In this document: positions 24,301-35,281 of the stretch, one piece after another
Layout of the letters: the number at the start of each line of letters is the position of its first letter
Position numbering within the stretch: position 1 is the stretch's first letter
Assembly: GCA_010015655.1 (NCBI GenBank)
Contig: ML976678.1
Location: forward strand, 653,041-717,040
Length of the DNA: 64,000 bases
Origin: Bimuria novae-zelandiae CBS 107.79
Taxonomy: Eukaryota; Ascomycota; Dothideomycetes; Pleosporales; Didymosphaeriaceae
Direction of reading: 5' to 3'
The notes under the pieces: model-generated
Databases searched by the model: none
What the model was told of the DNA's origin: nothing
What the model saw: the letters and a program-made list of their open reading frames with translations, nothing else
Translations under genes and position numbers: made by a program

Positions 24301-27300
24301 TCCTAAATATTCCGTCTTAGTAACATGGAACTCGCACTTCTTAGGGTGTAGGAGTAATTAATGCTCCTGTAACTTTTATAGTACTTTACGTACATGTCCT
24401 TTGTGCTCTTCCAAGGTTCCGTGTAAGTATATTAAGATATCGTCGAGGTACGCCGTGTAGAATACGTCTAAGTATTTATGCAGTACTTAATTTATTAACT
24501 CTTAGAAGGTTGCTAGTGCGTTAGTTAGCCCTATAGGCATAACTATGTACTTGAAAAGGCTATATCGTGTGCGGAACGCTGTTTTTTACTCGTACCCTTT
24601 CGTAATTTAAATTCTATAGAATCTATCCTAGACGTCGAATTTCGTGAAGTATTTAGCTCCTCGGAGTCTATCCATAAGCTCTGTTATTAGTAGTAACGGG
24701 TAGCGATTCTTAATCGTCACGGCGTTTAGCTGTCTATAATCTACATAGAGTCGCAGCCTGTCGTCTTTTTTATAAATAAAGAGTATAGGGAAGGCTACAG
24801 GACTTTAACTAGGCTGCTATTTCCCTAAGCGTAGATTCTTCTATATTAGCTCTTTTAACTCTTTTTCTTATTTGTAGGTGAGGGGCCTTAGGCGTTCTAG
24901 CCGTAGCTTAGCTCCCTCTACTAGTAGTATCTCGTAATCCTACTCCTTGTGTTTAGGTAGGATAGTCTCGTTATGTTCCTCGAATAGGTCTACGAATTCC
25001 TTGTATTCTTCTAGCAGACTAGGGTTGTCTAGGACTATCTTAGTCTCCTGAACCTATATGCAGTGCACCTGCCCTAGGTATTACTTTAAGATTTTATCTA
25101 TCTTGTATACTAATATTTTTTGTATCCTAGATAGTCGACTCCTTTTTCTTGCCTAAGGTTAGGGAGTTTCCCTCCCACTAGGGCTTGCCTAAGCCTTTGC
25201 TAGTGGGTCCCGGGGAAGGATCGTTCGTTCAATCCAGTCTATCCGTGGATTATATTATTCTAGCCATTTGTATTTAACGATGGCTTCGATGTCTCCTATC
25301 TCTGCGATAGTGAAGACGTGTTAGCTCTTTAGGCCTTTTATATTAACTTATACCAGCGCCGTCTCGAGGCGCAGCTAACCGTTACTATATTCTTATAATT
25401 AGGTCCTGTCTGCGAGTCCTATTTGCAGCGGTGTTTTCTTATTATAATATAGCATATTATACTTCTTGACTACTTGCGGGGCGATTAGACACGCGTCTGC
25501 CCCTAGGTTAATTAGTGCTGTAACACGATGTCTATACATTGTAATGTCTTTGATTAAGCGCTTCTTAACTTGGCGAGTGTCTACTTAATGAGCCATAATA
25601 ATCGCACTATTACTAGTGTGGCTCGTTGCCTAGTAATAATTTAGTTTTTTAAATTATTAGACCTTTTATCTAAGGTTTTAGGCTAACTGGCGTTGGCTTC
25701 CTTGATCTAGTCCTAGACCTTAAATAGCTTAGAGACTTCCTTAATTTAGTGCTACTTATATTGCTATTAATATAGGGCGTAAGTCTCTCTAATCCTATTA
25801 GATTTGTATACTCCTTAATTCCCATGTTGCGGGCAATTTAGAGTAAGGCATTTGTTCTGGGCTAATGTATTATGCCCTAGACAGCTGTCTAAGGAGGCTG
25901 CCTCTTCCTGTAGGCTTAGGTGTGCGAAGCACTATAGGTTATATTATTCTTACCTTATTAATAAGTGGTCTGCGTCTCTTCCTAGCTACGTATTCCTTAT
26001 TATCGTGCTAGTGTCGCGGGGGTCTAAGCCCTAAGGGAACTAGCCTGTTTTGAACTTTTACTACCTGTGTAGCTTATAGGTAATGTCAAAACATTAATGC
26101 TAACTATTCTATTTATAGTGCTTAGCCTAATAGGCTAAAAAGTACTTATAGTAATTGTTAGGCACGCTGCACTGGCTCTGCTTTAGCCTATAGTATTCTG
26201 AACCTCCTAGAAAATAGGAGGCCCTAACTCTAGCCTTAGAGTGTTGTTGGCATCCTTTACGCGTGCATTGCCACTATTTGGCGTATTTATGTCGTTCCTG
26301 TATCGTAATCTGGCGTAGGTATTATTTTGGGCGCCCTTGTAACTTCTCTGCTAGCCAGTAGGCGTCCCATGCGTGTACCCCCTGGACGATCACTTTTGCC
26401 TTACACTAAGACAATTAATGTAGCGTACTGCTGCACATCTAGCAGGTGTCGTTAGCCAGTCTTTAGAAGATCTAGTACTCAGGAAGGGTCTTTTGTTCCT
26501 CTTCCTCTTTTATTAGCTTCGGGTTCTTCTGCGTAAGATCCACTCCGTTGGCTTCTACTAGCGTGAGGGTGGCTATAGCCACTTATAAGAGGTTAGTTAT
26601 ATTAACCTTAGTCTCCTAATTGTTGTAGTCTTTAGCGAAGTGGCCTAGCTTGCTATATTAGAGGTAGGCTTTATCTTTAAACCTCCGTTCTCGCTCTTCC
26701 TGCAAGATGCCGTTCTTGCCCTGGTAACTCTTCTTTAGTCTATACGGCTGTTTTCCCTTGCTGTTCTTTTTTTTATACTATTAGGCTTTATTAGTTATAA
26801 TAATATCTCTGTCCTAGTCTCTCCCTGCGGGCCTAGATTAATTCTCTTTTCTAGTAAGTAGCCTAGTATCATGCTGTTTTTCCAGCTTGCGTTTGTATAG
26901 GCGATTATCTACTTTAATTACATTATTAATAAGTTCTTCTAGGTCGTCTGCTTTTCCTTAGTGGACTAATTTGTCTTTAACTAATTCTTTTAGTCTGTTA
27001 TAGTAGGTAATTATAAGTGGGGCTTCTCCCTATCCTTTAAGTTCTGCCATAATCTGTTTAAACTCTAGTGTATAGAGTACCGCCGATTTCTCCTAACGTA
27101 GGCGCTGGAGGCGTATTTTGGCTTAATATCCTTTATTAATAGTGCCAAATATTCCTTTCACGACCTTACGAAAAGACTCCTAGTCCTTAAAGACGTCTTT
27201 AGTAGCGTCTAAACTATAATCCTTTAATTTGCCATTCTCGAGGAAATTATTAATTATTAGTCTAGCCTACGCGGCTGCCTTGTCTTGCATGTTTATATAA

Positions 27301-27605
27301 GTAACTAGGATCTTGTCTTATTCTATATTAAACTTTCCTAGGTTATAACGGATAAATAGTTCTATCGAGGTTAGGAACGTTCCTAGGTGACCCTTTCCTA
27401 AATAGGGTTCGGGCTTCGGGACCTTTAGTTAATATTTCGCATTTTCCTATTAGCTTATCTTTTCGCTTATCTAGTTAATAATTTCCTGTAACTAGGCTAT
27501 CTAAGCCGCTTATTTAATAACTATCTCTCTTAGGGTCTTTTCCTTAGGTGCTGGAGCTGCGGTGGTCGAACTAGGTCCTGCCATTATACCGTAGGGTAGT
27601 TAAAG

Positions 27606-28078
27606 TGTTATAAGGCTCTTACACCTTATTCTAATCTAGGTTAGGGCAGTAAGGTATCGTGGTGCTTCACGGATTATTTAGTAATATAAGTTAATGCGAC
27701 ACTTAGCGCGGCTAGATAATCTAATCTTATAATAAATAAGATAACTATTAGTCTATATAGGAGAACGTACTCGCACAGAAGATATATAAGTTAACTATAA
27801 AAAGAGAAACAATATAGGAGAACTATCACACTATATACTAGTCTACTTCTTCCTTGTAGTCCCGCCAAGACGTCTTTCTTTAAGGTAGTCCGTGGGACTT
27901 CCTATAGTCCCGTACTTTATGCGGGACTTCTCGCTTATGCGGGACTTTATCACGTAACTACTAACCTAAGCTGCCCCGCGCCCCGTTAGGTCCCGTTAAC
28001 TCTACTACTTCGTCAACAATTACTCTCTTGGCGTAATTGTCTGGCTTCTTCATCCTTGTGGGGTTCGTGGTCGTAACA
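27606..28078 (-). repeat. Gypsy-1 LTR (right, 5' LTR)
   Basis: 473 bp, matches 20922-21394. Gag ATG follows 21 bp further on the minus strand. Confidence 0.92.
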
Positions 28079-31000
28079 CTAGAAGAAGATAAACGATAAT
28101 CCGTAATATTACTACGTTTACGCTAGTAATAGCTAGATCCTAATTATAGCTTAGGGCACCATAAAACTCGTCGCTCGTATACTACATGGACTATAAACGC
28201 TAGAGCTCACGCATATTGCATACGTTAAAGACTTCCTTATAAGCTTATTAGGACTCGCGCGCTATTATATAGAGTCTATTTATTTTAACTTTAGCTATGA
28301 TATTTTATACATGCGTTAACCATTAAACGTTATTATATAACTTAAATATAATAAATAATAGTAACTAATTAATACTAAGCTATTGCACTAACCGCCGTTA
28401 TTACTTTTATACTTACTATTAAGTATATTTAGAGTATTATATTACCCATCGTACGCACTAAAGCCTACTAATATTATCTATTAATATGCTACTTATAAGA
28501 TCTAGGGCTATCTAGGCTAGAAAGTAGTTAATTAGCTTAAATTAAATATTATAGGTATTTAGCTAACTAGGGACTATACTAACTATTTCTATTAAATATA
28601 TATGAAAGCTTAAATAACTTATATTATCTTAAGACGCCTGGCAGAAAGCCACGCATAATAACTATTTTATTAAATTATAATAAATATTATTTATATTATT
28701 CAGATACGAGAGAAATGTAATAATAGCAGTAAGTACGCCTTACACTCTTTAAATAAGTACTTAAAGTAGTATAAAATTGTCACTATTAAGCGAAAGGACA
28801 AGCTAACCCTTATATACTAGTTTATAGCTTTAATTCGCAAGATCTAGCGCGTGTAGAACGCTAATATAATTATTATTTAATATAATAATAAGAAAGGATT
28901 TAAAAATAATCTTATTAATATAATAAAAGAGCTAAGTATGCTGTATAAGCTAGCACCCGCTAGAATAAAGAAGCTAAATAGACTTATTAAACGCGCTATT
29001 AGAGTACTTACTTAGCGAGCTTGCGCTATACGCATACACACTAACCTGCCTAAGAACCTATTACACGAGCTATATCGCACCGCCGCATACATACTTAATC
29101 GCACACCTACTAAAGCACTAGGATAGAAGACACTATACGAGGTTTTATAGGGACGAAAGCTACTTGTTACTTATATAAGGCCTATCAGATATCGCGCCTA
29201 TATCTATAACTACGATCTAAGAGCTATAGACAAGCTTAAATCGTGTACTCTAATTAGCTATTTTATTAATTACTAAGGCACTAATATCTTCCGTATTTAG
29301 CTACTTATAAAGAATACTATTATTATTACCTGTAATATTATATTTAAGCCTATAATCTTCTTCAATAGGATAGATAGGTATGCGTTAGAATTAGTACTTA
29401 AGGAGGTAATTAAACTACTTAAATATTTAAAAAAAAATAAGATAATAATATTAATATCAAAGACTTATTAACCGCTTATTAACGTCGCCGCCTAGTAGAG
29501 ACACCTATAACCTTAGCTTTAAGAGCTAAAGGCTCCTAAGTAGGGGGTAAACAAGTTAATAATATAGTTAAATTAATATAATAATAGGTGCCTACTCTTA
29601 GACCTATAACGTCTATTACTATAAGTACTTAGACTCCTAAAAGTAATAAAATACCTAAGGGCTATTGCTAACGCAACGAGAGAGCTCTATAAGACATTAA
29701 TCTAAATCTAACTAATATAAGCTTAATTATAACTAGTAAACGCAATCGAAAGTAGAAAGATTTTAATAACTTTATAATTTATATATACGCTATAGGGCTG
29801 CAAGCTGCACCTTTTATTAACTATTTTTATATATTTTTAACTAAGGTTTACTTTATACCTATTATAAATAAGATACTAAAAATTTATTAGTTTTAGCTAC
29901 TACCCTTGCCAAAAGTAGTAAAGTAGCTTAACATACATATGTTTAGTAGTTAATTTTAACGCGCTATAAAGGTTAAATAGTAAACTTTACGCGCTAAAGG
30001 AGTCTTTAAAAAGACTATAAAAATAAAGGCTACTATAGACGCTAAGGTACTATTGTTAATATAAGTATTTCCTTATAAGATTAACAAAGATGGATATCTC
30101 TTACATTTTAAAGCTTAACTTGTTATTTAGGGAGATCTTTAAGCTCTACTTAATAATACGTACGCTATTATACTTATAATTTATAACTTTTACGCCCTTA
30201 TTGTAATTGCTAATTACTTTAGTCTAGAGCTAAAGTAGTATAATGTCCCTACTACCTTCCTAAACGCTAAGATAGATTAAAAACTATACGCTAAAATCCC
30301 TAAGGCGTTCTACTATACTAAAGGCAAGATTATGCTAGTGCTCTGCACCCTGTATAGCCTAAAGGAGTTACCTATTCTATAGTATAACAAGCTACGTCGA
30401 TAGCTTGTTAAGTTAACACTAAAGCTAGTTAATAGTTTCCCCTATTTATATATTAACCGCTAGCTTATCCTATTCGTCTATATTAATAATACTATTATAG
30501 TATATTATTAATTAAATGCCTATTACTACAGGTTCTTTAAGAAGAATCTGGTGGACCTATATAATATTAAAACTATAAGAGACCTTACCTAGTTTCTTAA
30601 AATCTATATTATCTATAATTAAGCTTTATATAAGATATAGCTAATCTAAGACGCGTTTATTAATAAGGTATACGCTTAATTTAGAATTAAAGCTATAAGT
30701 AAAGCTCTAGCCATCCTACTATTAGAGAACTAGTTACTATAGTCTACTAAAGAGCCTAATTTATCTTAAATAAAGTTTTATTAGTAACTAGTTAGCTCTC
30801 TCGTATATATTACTATCTAAGATAGACCTAACGTCGCTTAAACGCACGTTGTCTTTGCTTATTACCTTACTAACCTAGGGCAGTCTTATATCTTAAAGGT
30901 CTAATAGACCTAGCGCTACCTGCTTAGCACAAAGGCTCTCGCACTTAAAACCTTTACTAGTATATAAAATATTGCTAAGTATTTCTTTAATAATTTAATA

Positions 31001-31601
31001 TACTATAATGTTCTTTTTTTTGGATTATCTAATGCCTTATACGCTTATAAGCCTAAGACTTGCTAAAACTCTTAAGATTATACGTTTATGTTTAGTAGAC
31101 TAATAATTTACTAGAAGTTAATAGTATAACATATATTTATAAAATTAACTATAGAGTCTAAACTACTCTTGCTCTTACTTGCTACCTTTTAGATAAAAGA
31201 ATAAATATAATTCTTCTCTAGTATTAATCTTACGCTCGACTATACGCTTACTATCTAGTATAATAATTAATAGACTATTAGTATTATTATAAAGTAGCAA
31301 GATAAGCTTTATATAAAAGTTAAATATATTAATATCTACTAGCTATAGATTTAATAGGAAGTTAAAGCCATTTATATTAATATCTAATAGGTCCCTACTA
31401 ACTATATGCCTGCTAATAGACTTATAAAGATTTTACTTAAGTAAAAGTTTATAGATTTTATTCGCTAAATTAGTCTTATTAATATTATAAAGCGTCTAAA
31501 GGGCCTGCGTTACACTAATAGCGATAATCTTAACGGTATCTATATATATTAATTAGCTATTATTAACTCCCTGCCTAGGCGTCCACGCCAGCTAGGGGGT
31601 G

Positions 31602-31795
31602 TATTACAGTTTATAGTTCTTACCTTATAAGACAGTTGCTCCTACCATAGGTCGGTTGCAACTCACCTGCTACTTGTCTAGGACTAGCGTTGTTTATACC
31701 CGCGTACCTATACCTTCTGTAGCTCCTAGATAGGATAATCTTAGTTTAATCCTTTAATTTTCTACTACGTACTGTCAGCTCTGCTCATCGCAACA
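31602..31795 (+). repeat. Copia-1 3' LTR
   Basis: 194 bp, matches the left copy and ends in CAACA. Confidence 0.9.
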
Positions 31796-31859
31796 CGTGA
31801 GCAGGCTAGGTGACGGCGGAGGAGGAGGAGCGACTCTAACGGCGAGTCTATAATAAAAG

Positions 31860-33540
31860 ATATATTTAAATTACTAATTACGTCTATAGTAAGTTAATTA
31901 GTATAAAGTTAGCTATTTTAATAATTACCTATTTAGTAGTAAAAGCCTAATCGCCTACTAAATAACCTGCTAGTTTTAACGTAGGATCTATTAACTTATA
32001 GTAATATAAAGAAACTTTATTATATAATACTACTTTTCCTGTAGTAGTAGCTTAATAAAGGTCCACACAAAGATCGTAGAGATGTAAGAAAAGTCTTTAC
32101 TATAATTAAGGATAATAAAATTAACCTTAATATACTTATAGATTACTTAAAGGCTAGCATGCTATATATCTTATAGTAAAAGGTATAAAAGCTACTACTA
32201 CCTTTACTATTTAGACTTTAAGTATATACTATCCGCTAGCAGCGTAGATTTAAAAGACTAACTTTAAAATAAAAAGCTTAGTGCCTAGAGAATATAAAGA
32301 AGGAGAAAGAGCGTGTAGAGCGTAAGGAGCGTGAGGAGCGTGAGGAGCGTGAGGAGCGTGAGGAGCGTGAGGAGCGTGAGGAGCGTGAGGAGCGAGAGGA
32401 GTAAGAGGACGAGGACAAGGGCGAGGAGAGCTTATTTATATAGCAAATGTAAGAAGTTGCTAAAGCTTAAGGCTAGGTTACTAACGTTAATTTTATAGTT
32501 ACTTATACTTTACGCTCTAGTTATATTATTAATTACTTTTAAATATAGGGCGCGTCGTAAGTACTTTTATTAAAGAATTTATATTTTTTATTTTACTAAT
32601 TCTAGCCTATAAAAGTTAATTTTAAGGAAGTTATTGCCTAAGTATATATATATTAAATTAACTTATTAACAGAATTATATAGAACTATAATATAAATAAC
32701 TTAACGCTAATAAATATTAAGTCCGCACAAGCCACTATCCTAATACTTAGTAATATTTATACTTAATAATAATATATTACTTACTTAAGCTCTCTATCTC
32801 TTGTACACCTTATACCTACTAGCCTAAGTAGCTAAAGTACTTTCTTGCCTGTACGTTGTTATAGTAAACCTCCTGCACGCCTAACTCTAAAAAATATAAG
32901 AAATTCTAAAAGATAGGCGCCCGCTAGAGGTTCTTTTTTATTTATAACTTTAACGCCTTAAAGCTCTACTTAATTAAATTTATTATAGGTAAGTATAATA
33001 GTAGGTGCTTAAGTACTACTCTAGCGTTTAAATAAAGCTATTAAATTCTAGCTAATTGATAAATAAAAGCGTTATTTATTATAATTACTAAGCGTAGCCC
33101 TAAGTACAGCGTGTAATATAGTAGTACTTTACTAGCTATAAACTTTTTTATTAGCTCTATTGTAATTGCTACCTAATAGATAAGGTAATTAAAATACTTA
33201 TTAACGTCTATAGCTAGTAGTAAGCTCTACCTCTTTAACTTTTATACTAAGTATAATACTTAAACTAGCGTATTAACCTCTAACTAGGTATACTTATAAT
33301 TACCTATACACTTATTATAAGCGCTCTTATTAAGTACTATTACCTACTCCGCCTTATACACTAGCTAGTAATAAGCTTAAAATGCTTAATAGAGGACTGC
33401 ATTACGCTTAGCTACTACTTTAATTACTACTTTTTAGCTCTACTTTATACTAGCAAGGGTCTCCTAGATAGTTATTTATAAGGCTTTTATGTTATAATTG
33501 TTATATAAGAAAGCCTGCATTTTACCTAGGTAGGTATTTG
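31860..33540 (+). pseudogene. Element X degenerate reading frame, second half
   Basis: Reading TAA/TAG as former Gln codons, a plus-strand frame runs through this stretch. It includes the Glu/Arg coiled-coil minisatellite at 32321 and, near 33600, WLPPPYAD. No catalytic motif could be recognised. The minus strand also has stretches with few stops, so the coding strand is not certain. Confidence 0.3.
32321..32398 (+). repeat. 9-bp minisatellite GAGGAGCGT, about 8 units
   Basis: Consecutive GAGGAGCGT units encode a repeated Glu-Glu-Arg tract in the element X frame. It stays GC-rich within an AT-saturated surround. Confidence 0.9.
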
Positions 33541-33890
33541 GCCAGCTTTATAGCAACTCTTTAAGCTTCTCGCGATGGTACTATAGTAGCAACAGTGGCT
33601 GCCCCCGCCATACGCAGACTAACAGGTAAGGCTACCCTTAGTATTTTAGGCTAAGTTAAATCCTTTTAATTATTAAGTAGACTACTTTAGTGTCTTTTTA
33701 GATTTTTATAACACTAACGTTATCCTTAAAATAATTAATTATAGCCTATAATACTATTAGTAGTAACCTAGCTTTATTTAGTAACCCTATAGAGTATTTA
33801 TAAATTCTTTAAATATATTAAAAGGTTAATATTTAGCTAGTAAATCCGTGTTTCAAATGACGTACGAGAATTGATTACTAACATGTGGGG

Positions 33891-33922
33891 CAGGTCACAT
33901 GGTGAGCGGGAATTTACGAAAC
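33891..33922 (-). repeat. Element X right TIR core
   Basis: Inverted copy of 18012-18043. The imperfect extension reaches about 33845. Confidence 0.9.
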
Positions 33923-34357
33923 GACAATAGTGGATGCACCTCGGCCATCGTCCGTTTGTACTACTCTGTCGTCTTGGTTAACAATACAGACGTACTGTAC
34001 CATTCATCACCCGTCGGTGTCTGGATACAGGCGGAAATTACCGCAGGTTTTTTGTTGCTGGGATTCCCAGTAGTACCGCGCATCTTACGAGACGTACCGA
34101 TGGTTCACAAGTAGGCCACTAGCATCATGTCCTGGACAAGCTCTTCGAAACCAAAACGAAGTTCAAGGCAAGGCCTTCCGAGTTGGTTCCGTCTAGAGGG
34201 TCGTAGACTTCCCAAGGAAACTGGGTGGAGCATGCTGGAGTTGGAAGATCAGAAGTCCCTGACCATGAACAACCCGGAAGGAAAGCCCAATGACACAGGT
34301 ATTAATACCCCACCTGTATTATCAAGCCCGAAAGCAGCGCATGTTCACGGCTGGTAA

Positions 34358-35281
34358 CCCTGCAGGCTATACAATCTATAAGAAGGGGTCTTTGGAAAGG
34401 AAAAAAGAACCTGAGGGTAATGGAGCAAGTTTTTTATTGCCTCCAACGAGCTGATGAGTTTATTCCTCGCTCTTTCTTGTTAGCTTTCCATGTTTCATAC
34501 TACGCAAGTTGGACAGGTTCGTGCACATTCTCAATTCAGAGGAATTTTTTCTTTGATTCTGGATACTACCTAGGTATTATGACGTATTGGGGTTTACTCG
34601 AATTGGGCTTGACAAATTTGCCTCTAAGAACGTTCAAACCTGGGTTGATGGGCAAACGCGATATTCCTTTCGCACATGGACTCCCCCACAACATGCTGCC
34701 CACCTGTCGGCCAAATCATGATCATCTAGACACGGGTATCACCCTCCGCCCCCCAATATTTGACCCAAAACAATCACCTTTATTTGCTTCACCTTGTCCA
34801 AGCGCTTACGTGCATGGCACGATAAGTTAGACCCATATCTGAGTCGATGCGGAAGCGGATCTCATGCACGAAGACACATTGGATTATGGCGCACGATCCA
34901 TGTGAGATACGAGTAGCCACTGTCATATATGACTGGGCAATATGGGGGCCCATCCGCCGTTAGGCAGCCATGGCGCAGTCCACCCCGCTATCTGCAGGAG
35001 GACAAACGAAACGTACCACACCATCGGGCCTGCATCCGTTTAGCCAGATGCACCAAGCCATGCGCCTTTATCAACAACTGTGCGGCACAGCATCACCTCA
35101 CGAACAGTTCCCCAGTGTGGCTTTGATTCTGTTTGTCTTTCAATCGCTCCCTTCGTTTCGCGCTCTTCACCTCGCCCTCGCACTTCCCCGCTTGCTCTTG
35201 CGCATGAGCTTTCTTTTCCATTTGCTAGCCTAGCAGATTGGATGACACATTGTGTCTTACCTGCGACCAATTTCCACCAAT
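34358..35281. other. intergenic region upstream of the P450
   Basis: Normal-GC DNA between the 3' end of the rhodopsin-like gene and the P450 start. An open frame at 34420-34830 (136 codons) resembles nothing I recognise and I do not call it. The pyrimidine-rich stretch just before 35282 is consistent with a fungal promoter/5' leader. Confidence 0.5.

Larger units (their letters stand above)
20922..28078 (-). mobile_element. Gypsy-1 LTR retrotransposon nested in Copia-1
   Basis: Two 473-bp LTRs (20922-21394 and 27606-28078) begin TGTTA and end TAACA. Perfect 5-bp CTAGA duplications lie at 20917-20921 and 28079-28083. The polypurine tract AAGGAGGGGGATAG abuts the left LTR on the minus strand, so the coding strand is minus. 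Gag begins at 27584 (MAGPSSTTAAPAPKEKTLRE). Protease lies near 25480, reverse transcriptase near 24440 with an intact FYTAYLDDILIY core, and an RNase H/integrase region runs to about 22100. Many stops remain, but G+C and key residues are better kept than in Copia-1, in line with its later insertion. Confidence 0.93.
19205..31795 (+). mobile_element. Copia-1 LTR retrotransposon nested in element X, itself split by Gypsy-1
   Basis: Direct LTRs of 194 bp lie at 19205-19398 and 31602-31795. The flanking 5-mers are CATGA (19200-19204) and CGTGA (31796-31800), identical apart from one RIP-type transition. Without Gypsy-1 the element is about 5.4 kb. On the plus strand a gag region precedes 20900. 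After Gypsy-1 an integrase region (LYRTAAYILNRTPTKAL near 29070) and reverse transcriptase follow. The active site near 30480 reads VYINN in place of VYVDD. A polypurine tract (GCTAGGGGGTG) precedes the right LTR. It is saturated with stops. Confidence 0.92.
18012..33922 (+). mobile_element. Element X: unclassified TIR element with nested Copia-1 and Gypsy-1
   Basis: A 32-bp perfect inverted repeat (18012-18043 against 33891-33922, starting GTTTCGTAAATTCCCGCTCA) extends as an imperfect repeat to about 80 bp. Subtracting Copia-1 and its duplication (19205-31800) leaves about 3.3 kb, a normal autonomous DNA transposon size. A degenerate plus-strand reading frame runs through both halves. I found no convincing target-site duplication and no recognised catalytic motif, so I cannot place the superfamily. 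It lies directly against pogo-A on its left (7 bp away) and against the splice acceptor of the rhodopsin-like gene on its right. Confidence 0.65.
4810..33930 (+). other. Single intron enlarged to about 29 kb by nested transposons
   Basis: The donor GTAAGT is at 4810, a TACTAAC branch-point-like sequence lies at 4851-4857, and the acceptor AATAG ends at 33930. Removing 4810-33930 joins ATC-TT with T-GGA-TGC and restores the conserved segment FTVAIFGCTSAIVRLYY. Everything between is repeat: pogo-A with its own nested elements, then element X with its own nested elements. Confidence 0.85.
3896..34357 (+). pseudogene. Fungal rhodopsin-domain (SAT4/PTH11-like) membrane protein, split by a 29-kb transposon nest and mutated
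   Basis: The 5' part starts at ATG 3896 (MDKLLNSL, then PNYENPPNSRHVGWIV...LRMYSKVVYTKKLMLED) and runs through WDMQLQHLSGFLYV, MLLKTAILLELLRIFSPRG and PREKLWNKLLPGG to FTVAI at 4809. The 3' part resumes at 33931 in matching phase: GCTSAIVRLYYSV, then NNTDVLYHSSPVGVWIQAEI and LGFPVVPRIL, the conserved end of the family domain. The join TTT-GGA across GT (4810) and AG (33930) keeps the frame, so the nest lies in an intron. Damage: TAA at 4733-4735 (from CAA, Gln expected before R-T-I), TAG at 34112-34114 (from CAG), a TAA in the 4266 region, a stop after LED at 4121 and a 17-bp duplication causing a frameshift. Family members are seven-TM proteins; the function of this one is unknown. Confidence 0.85.

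Noticed and set aside
18001..33932. 9-10 bp target-site duplication for element X (TTATCGGTG against ACAATAGTG)
   Set aside because: Only about half the positions match even allowing transitions, so it could be chance.
34420..34830. 136-codon plus-strand open frame upstream of the P450
   Set aside because: No family resemblance, no intron context, and it overlaps the likely P450 upstream region.
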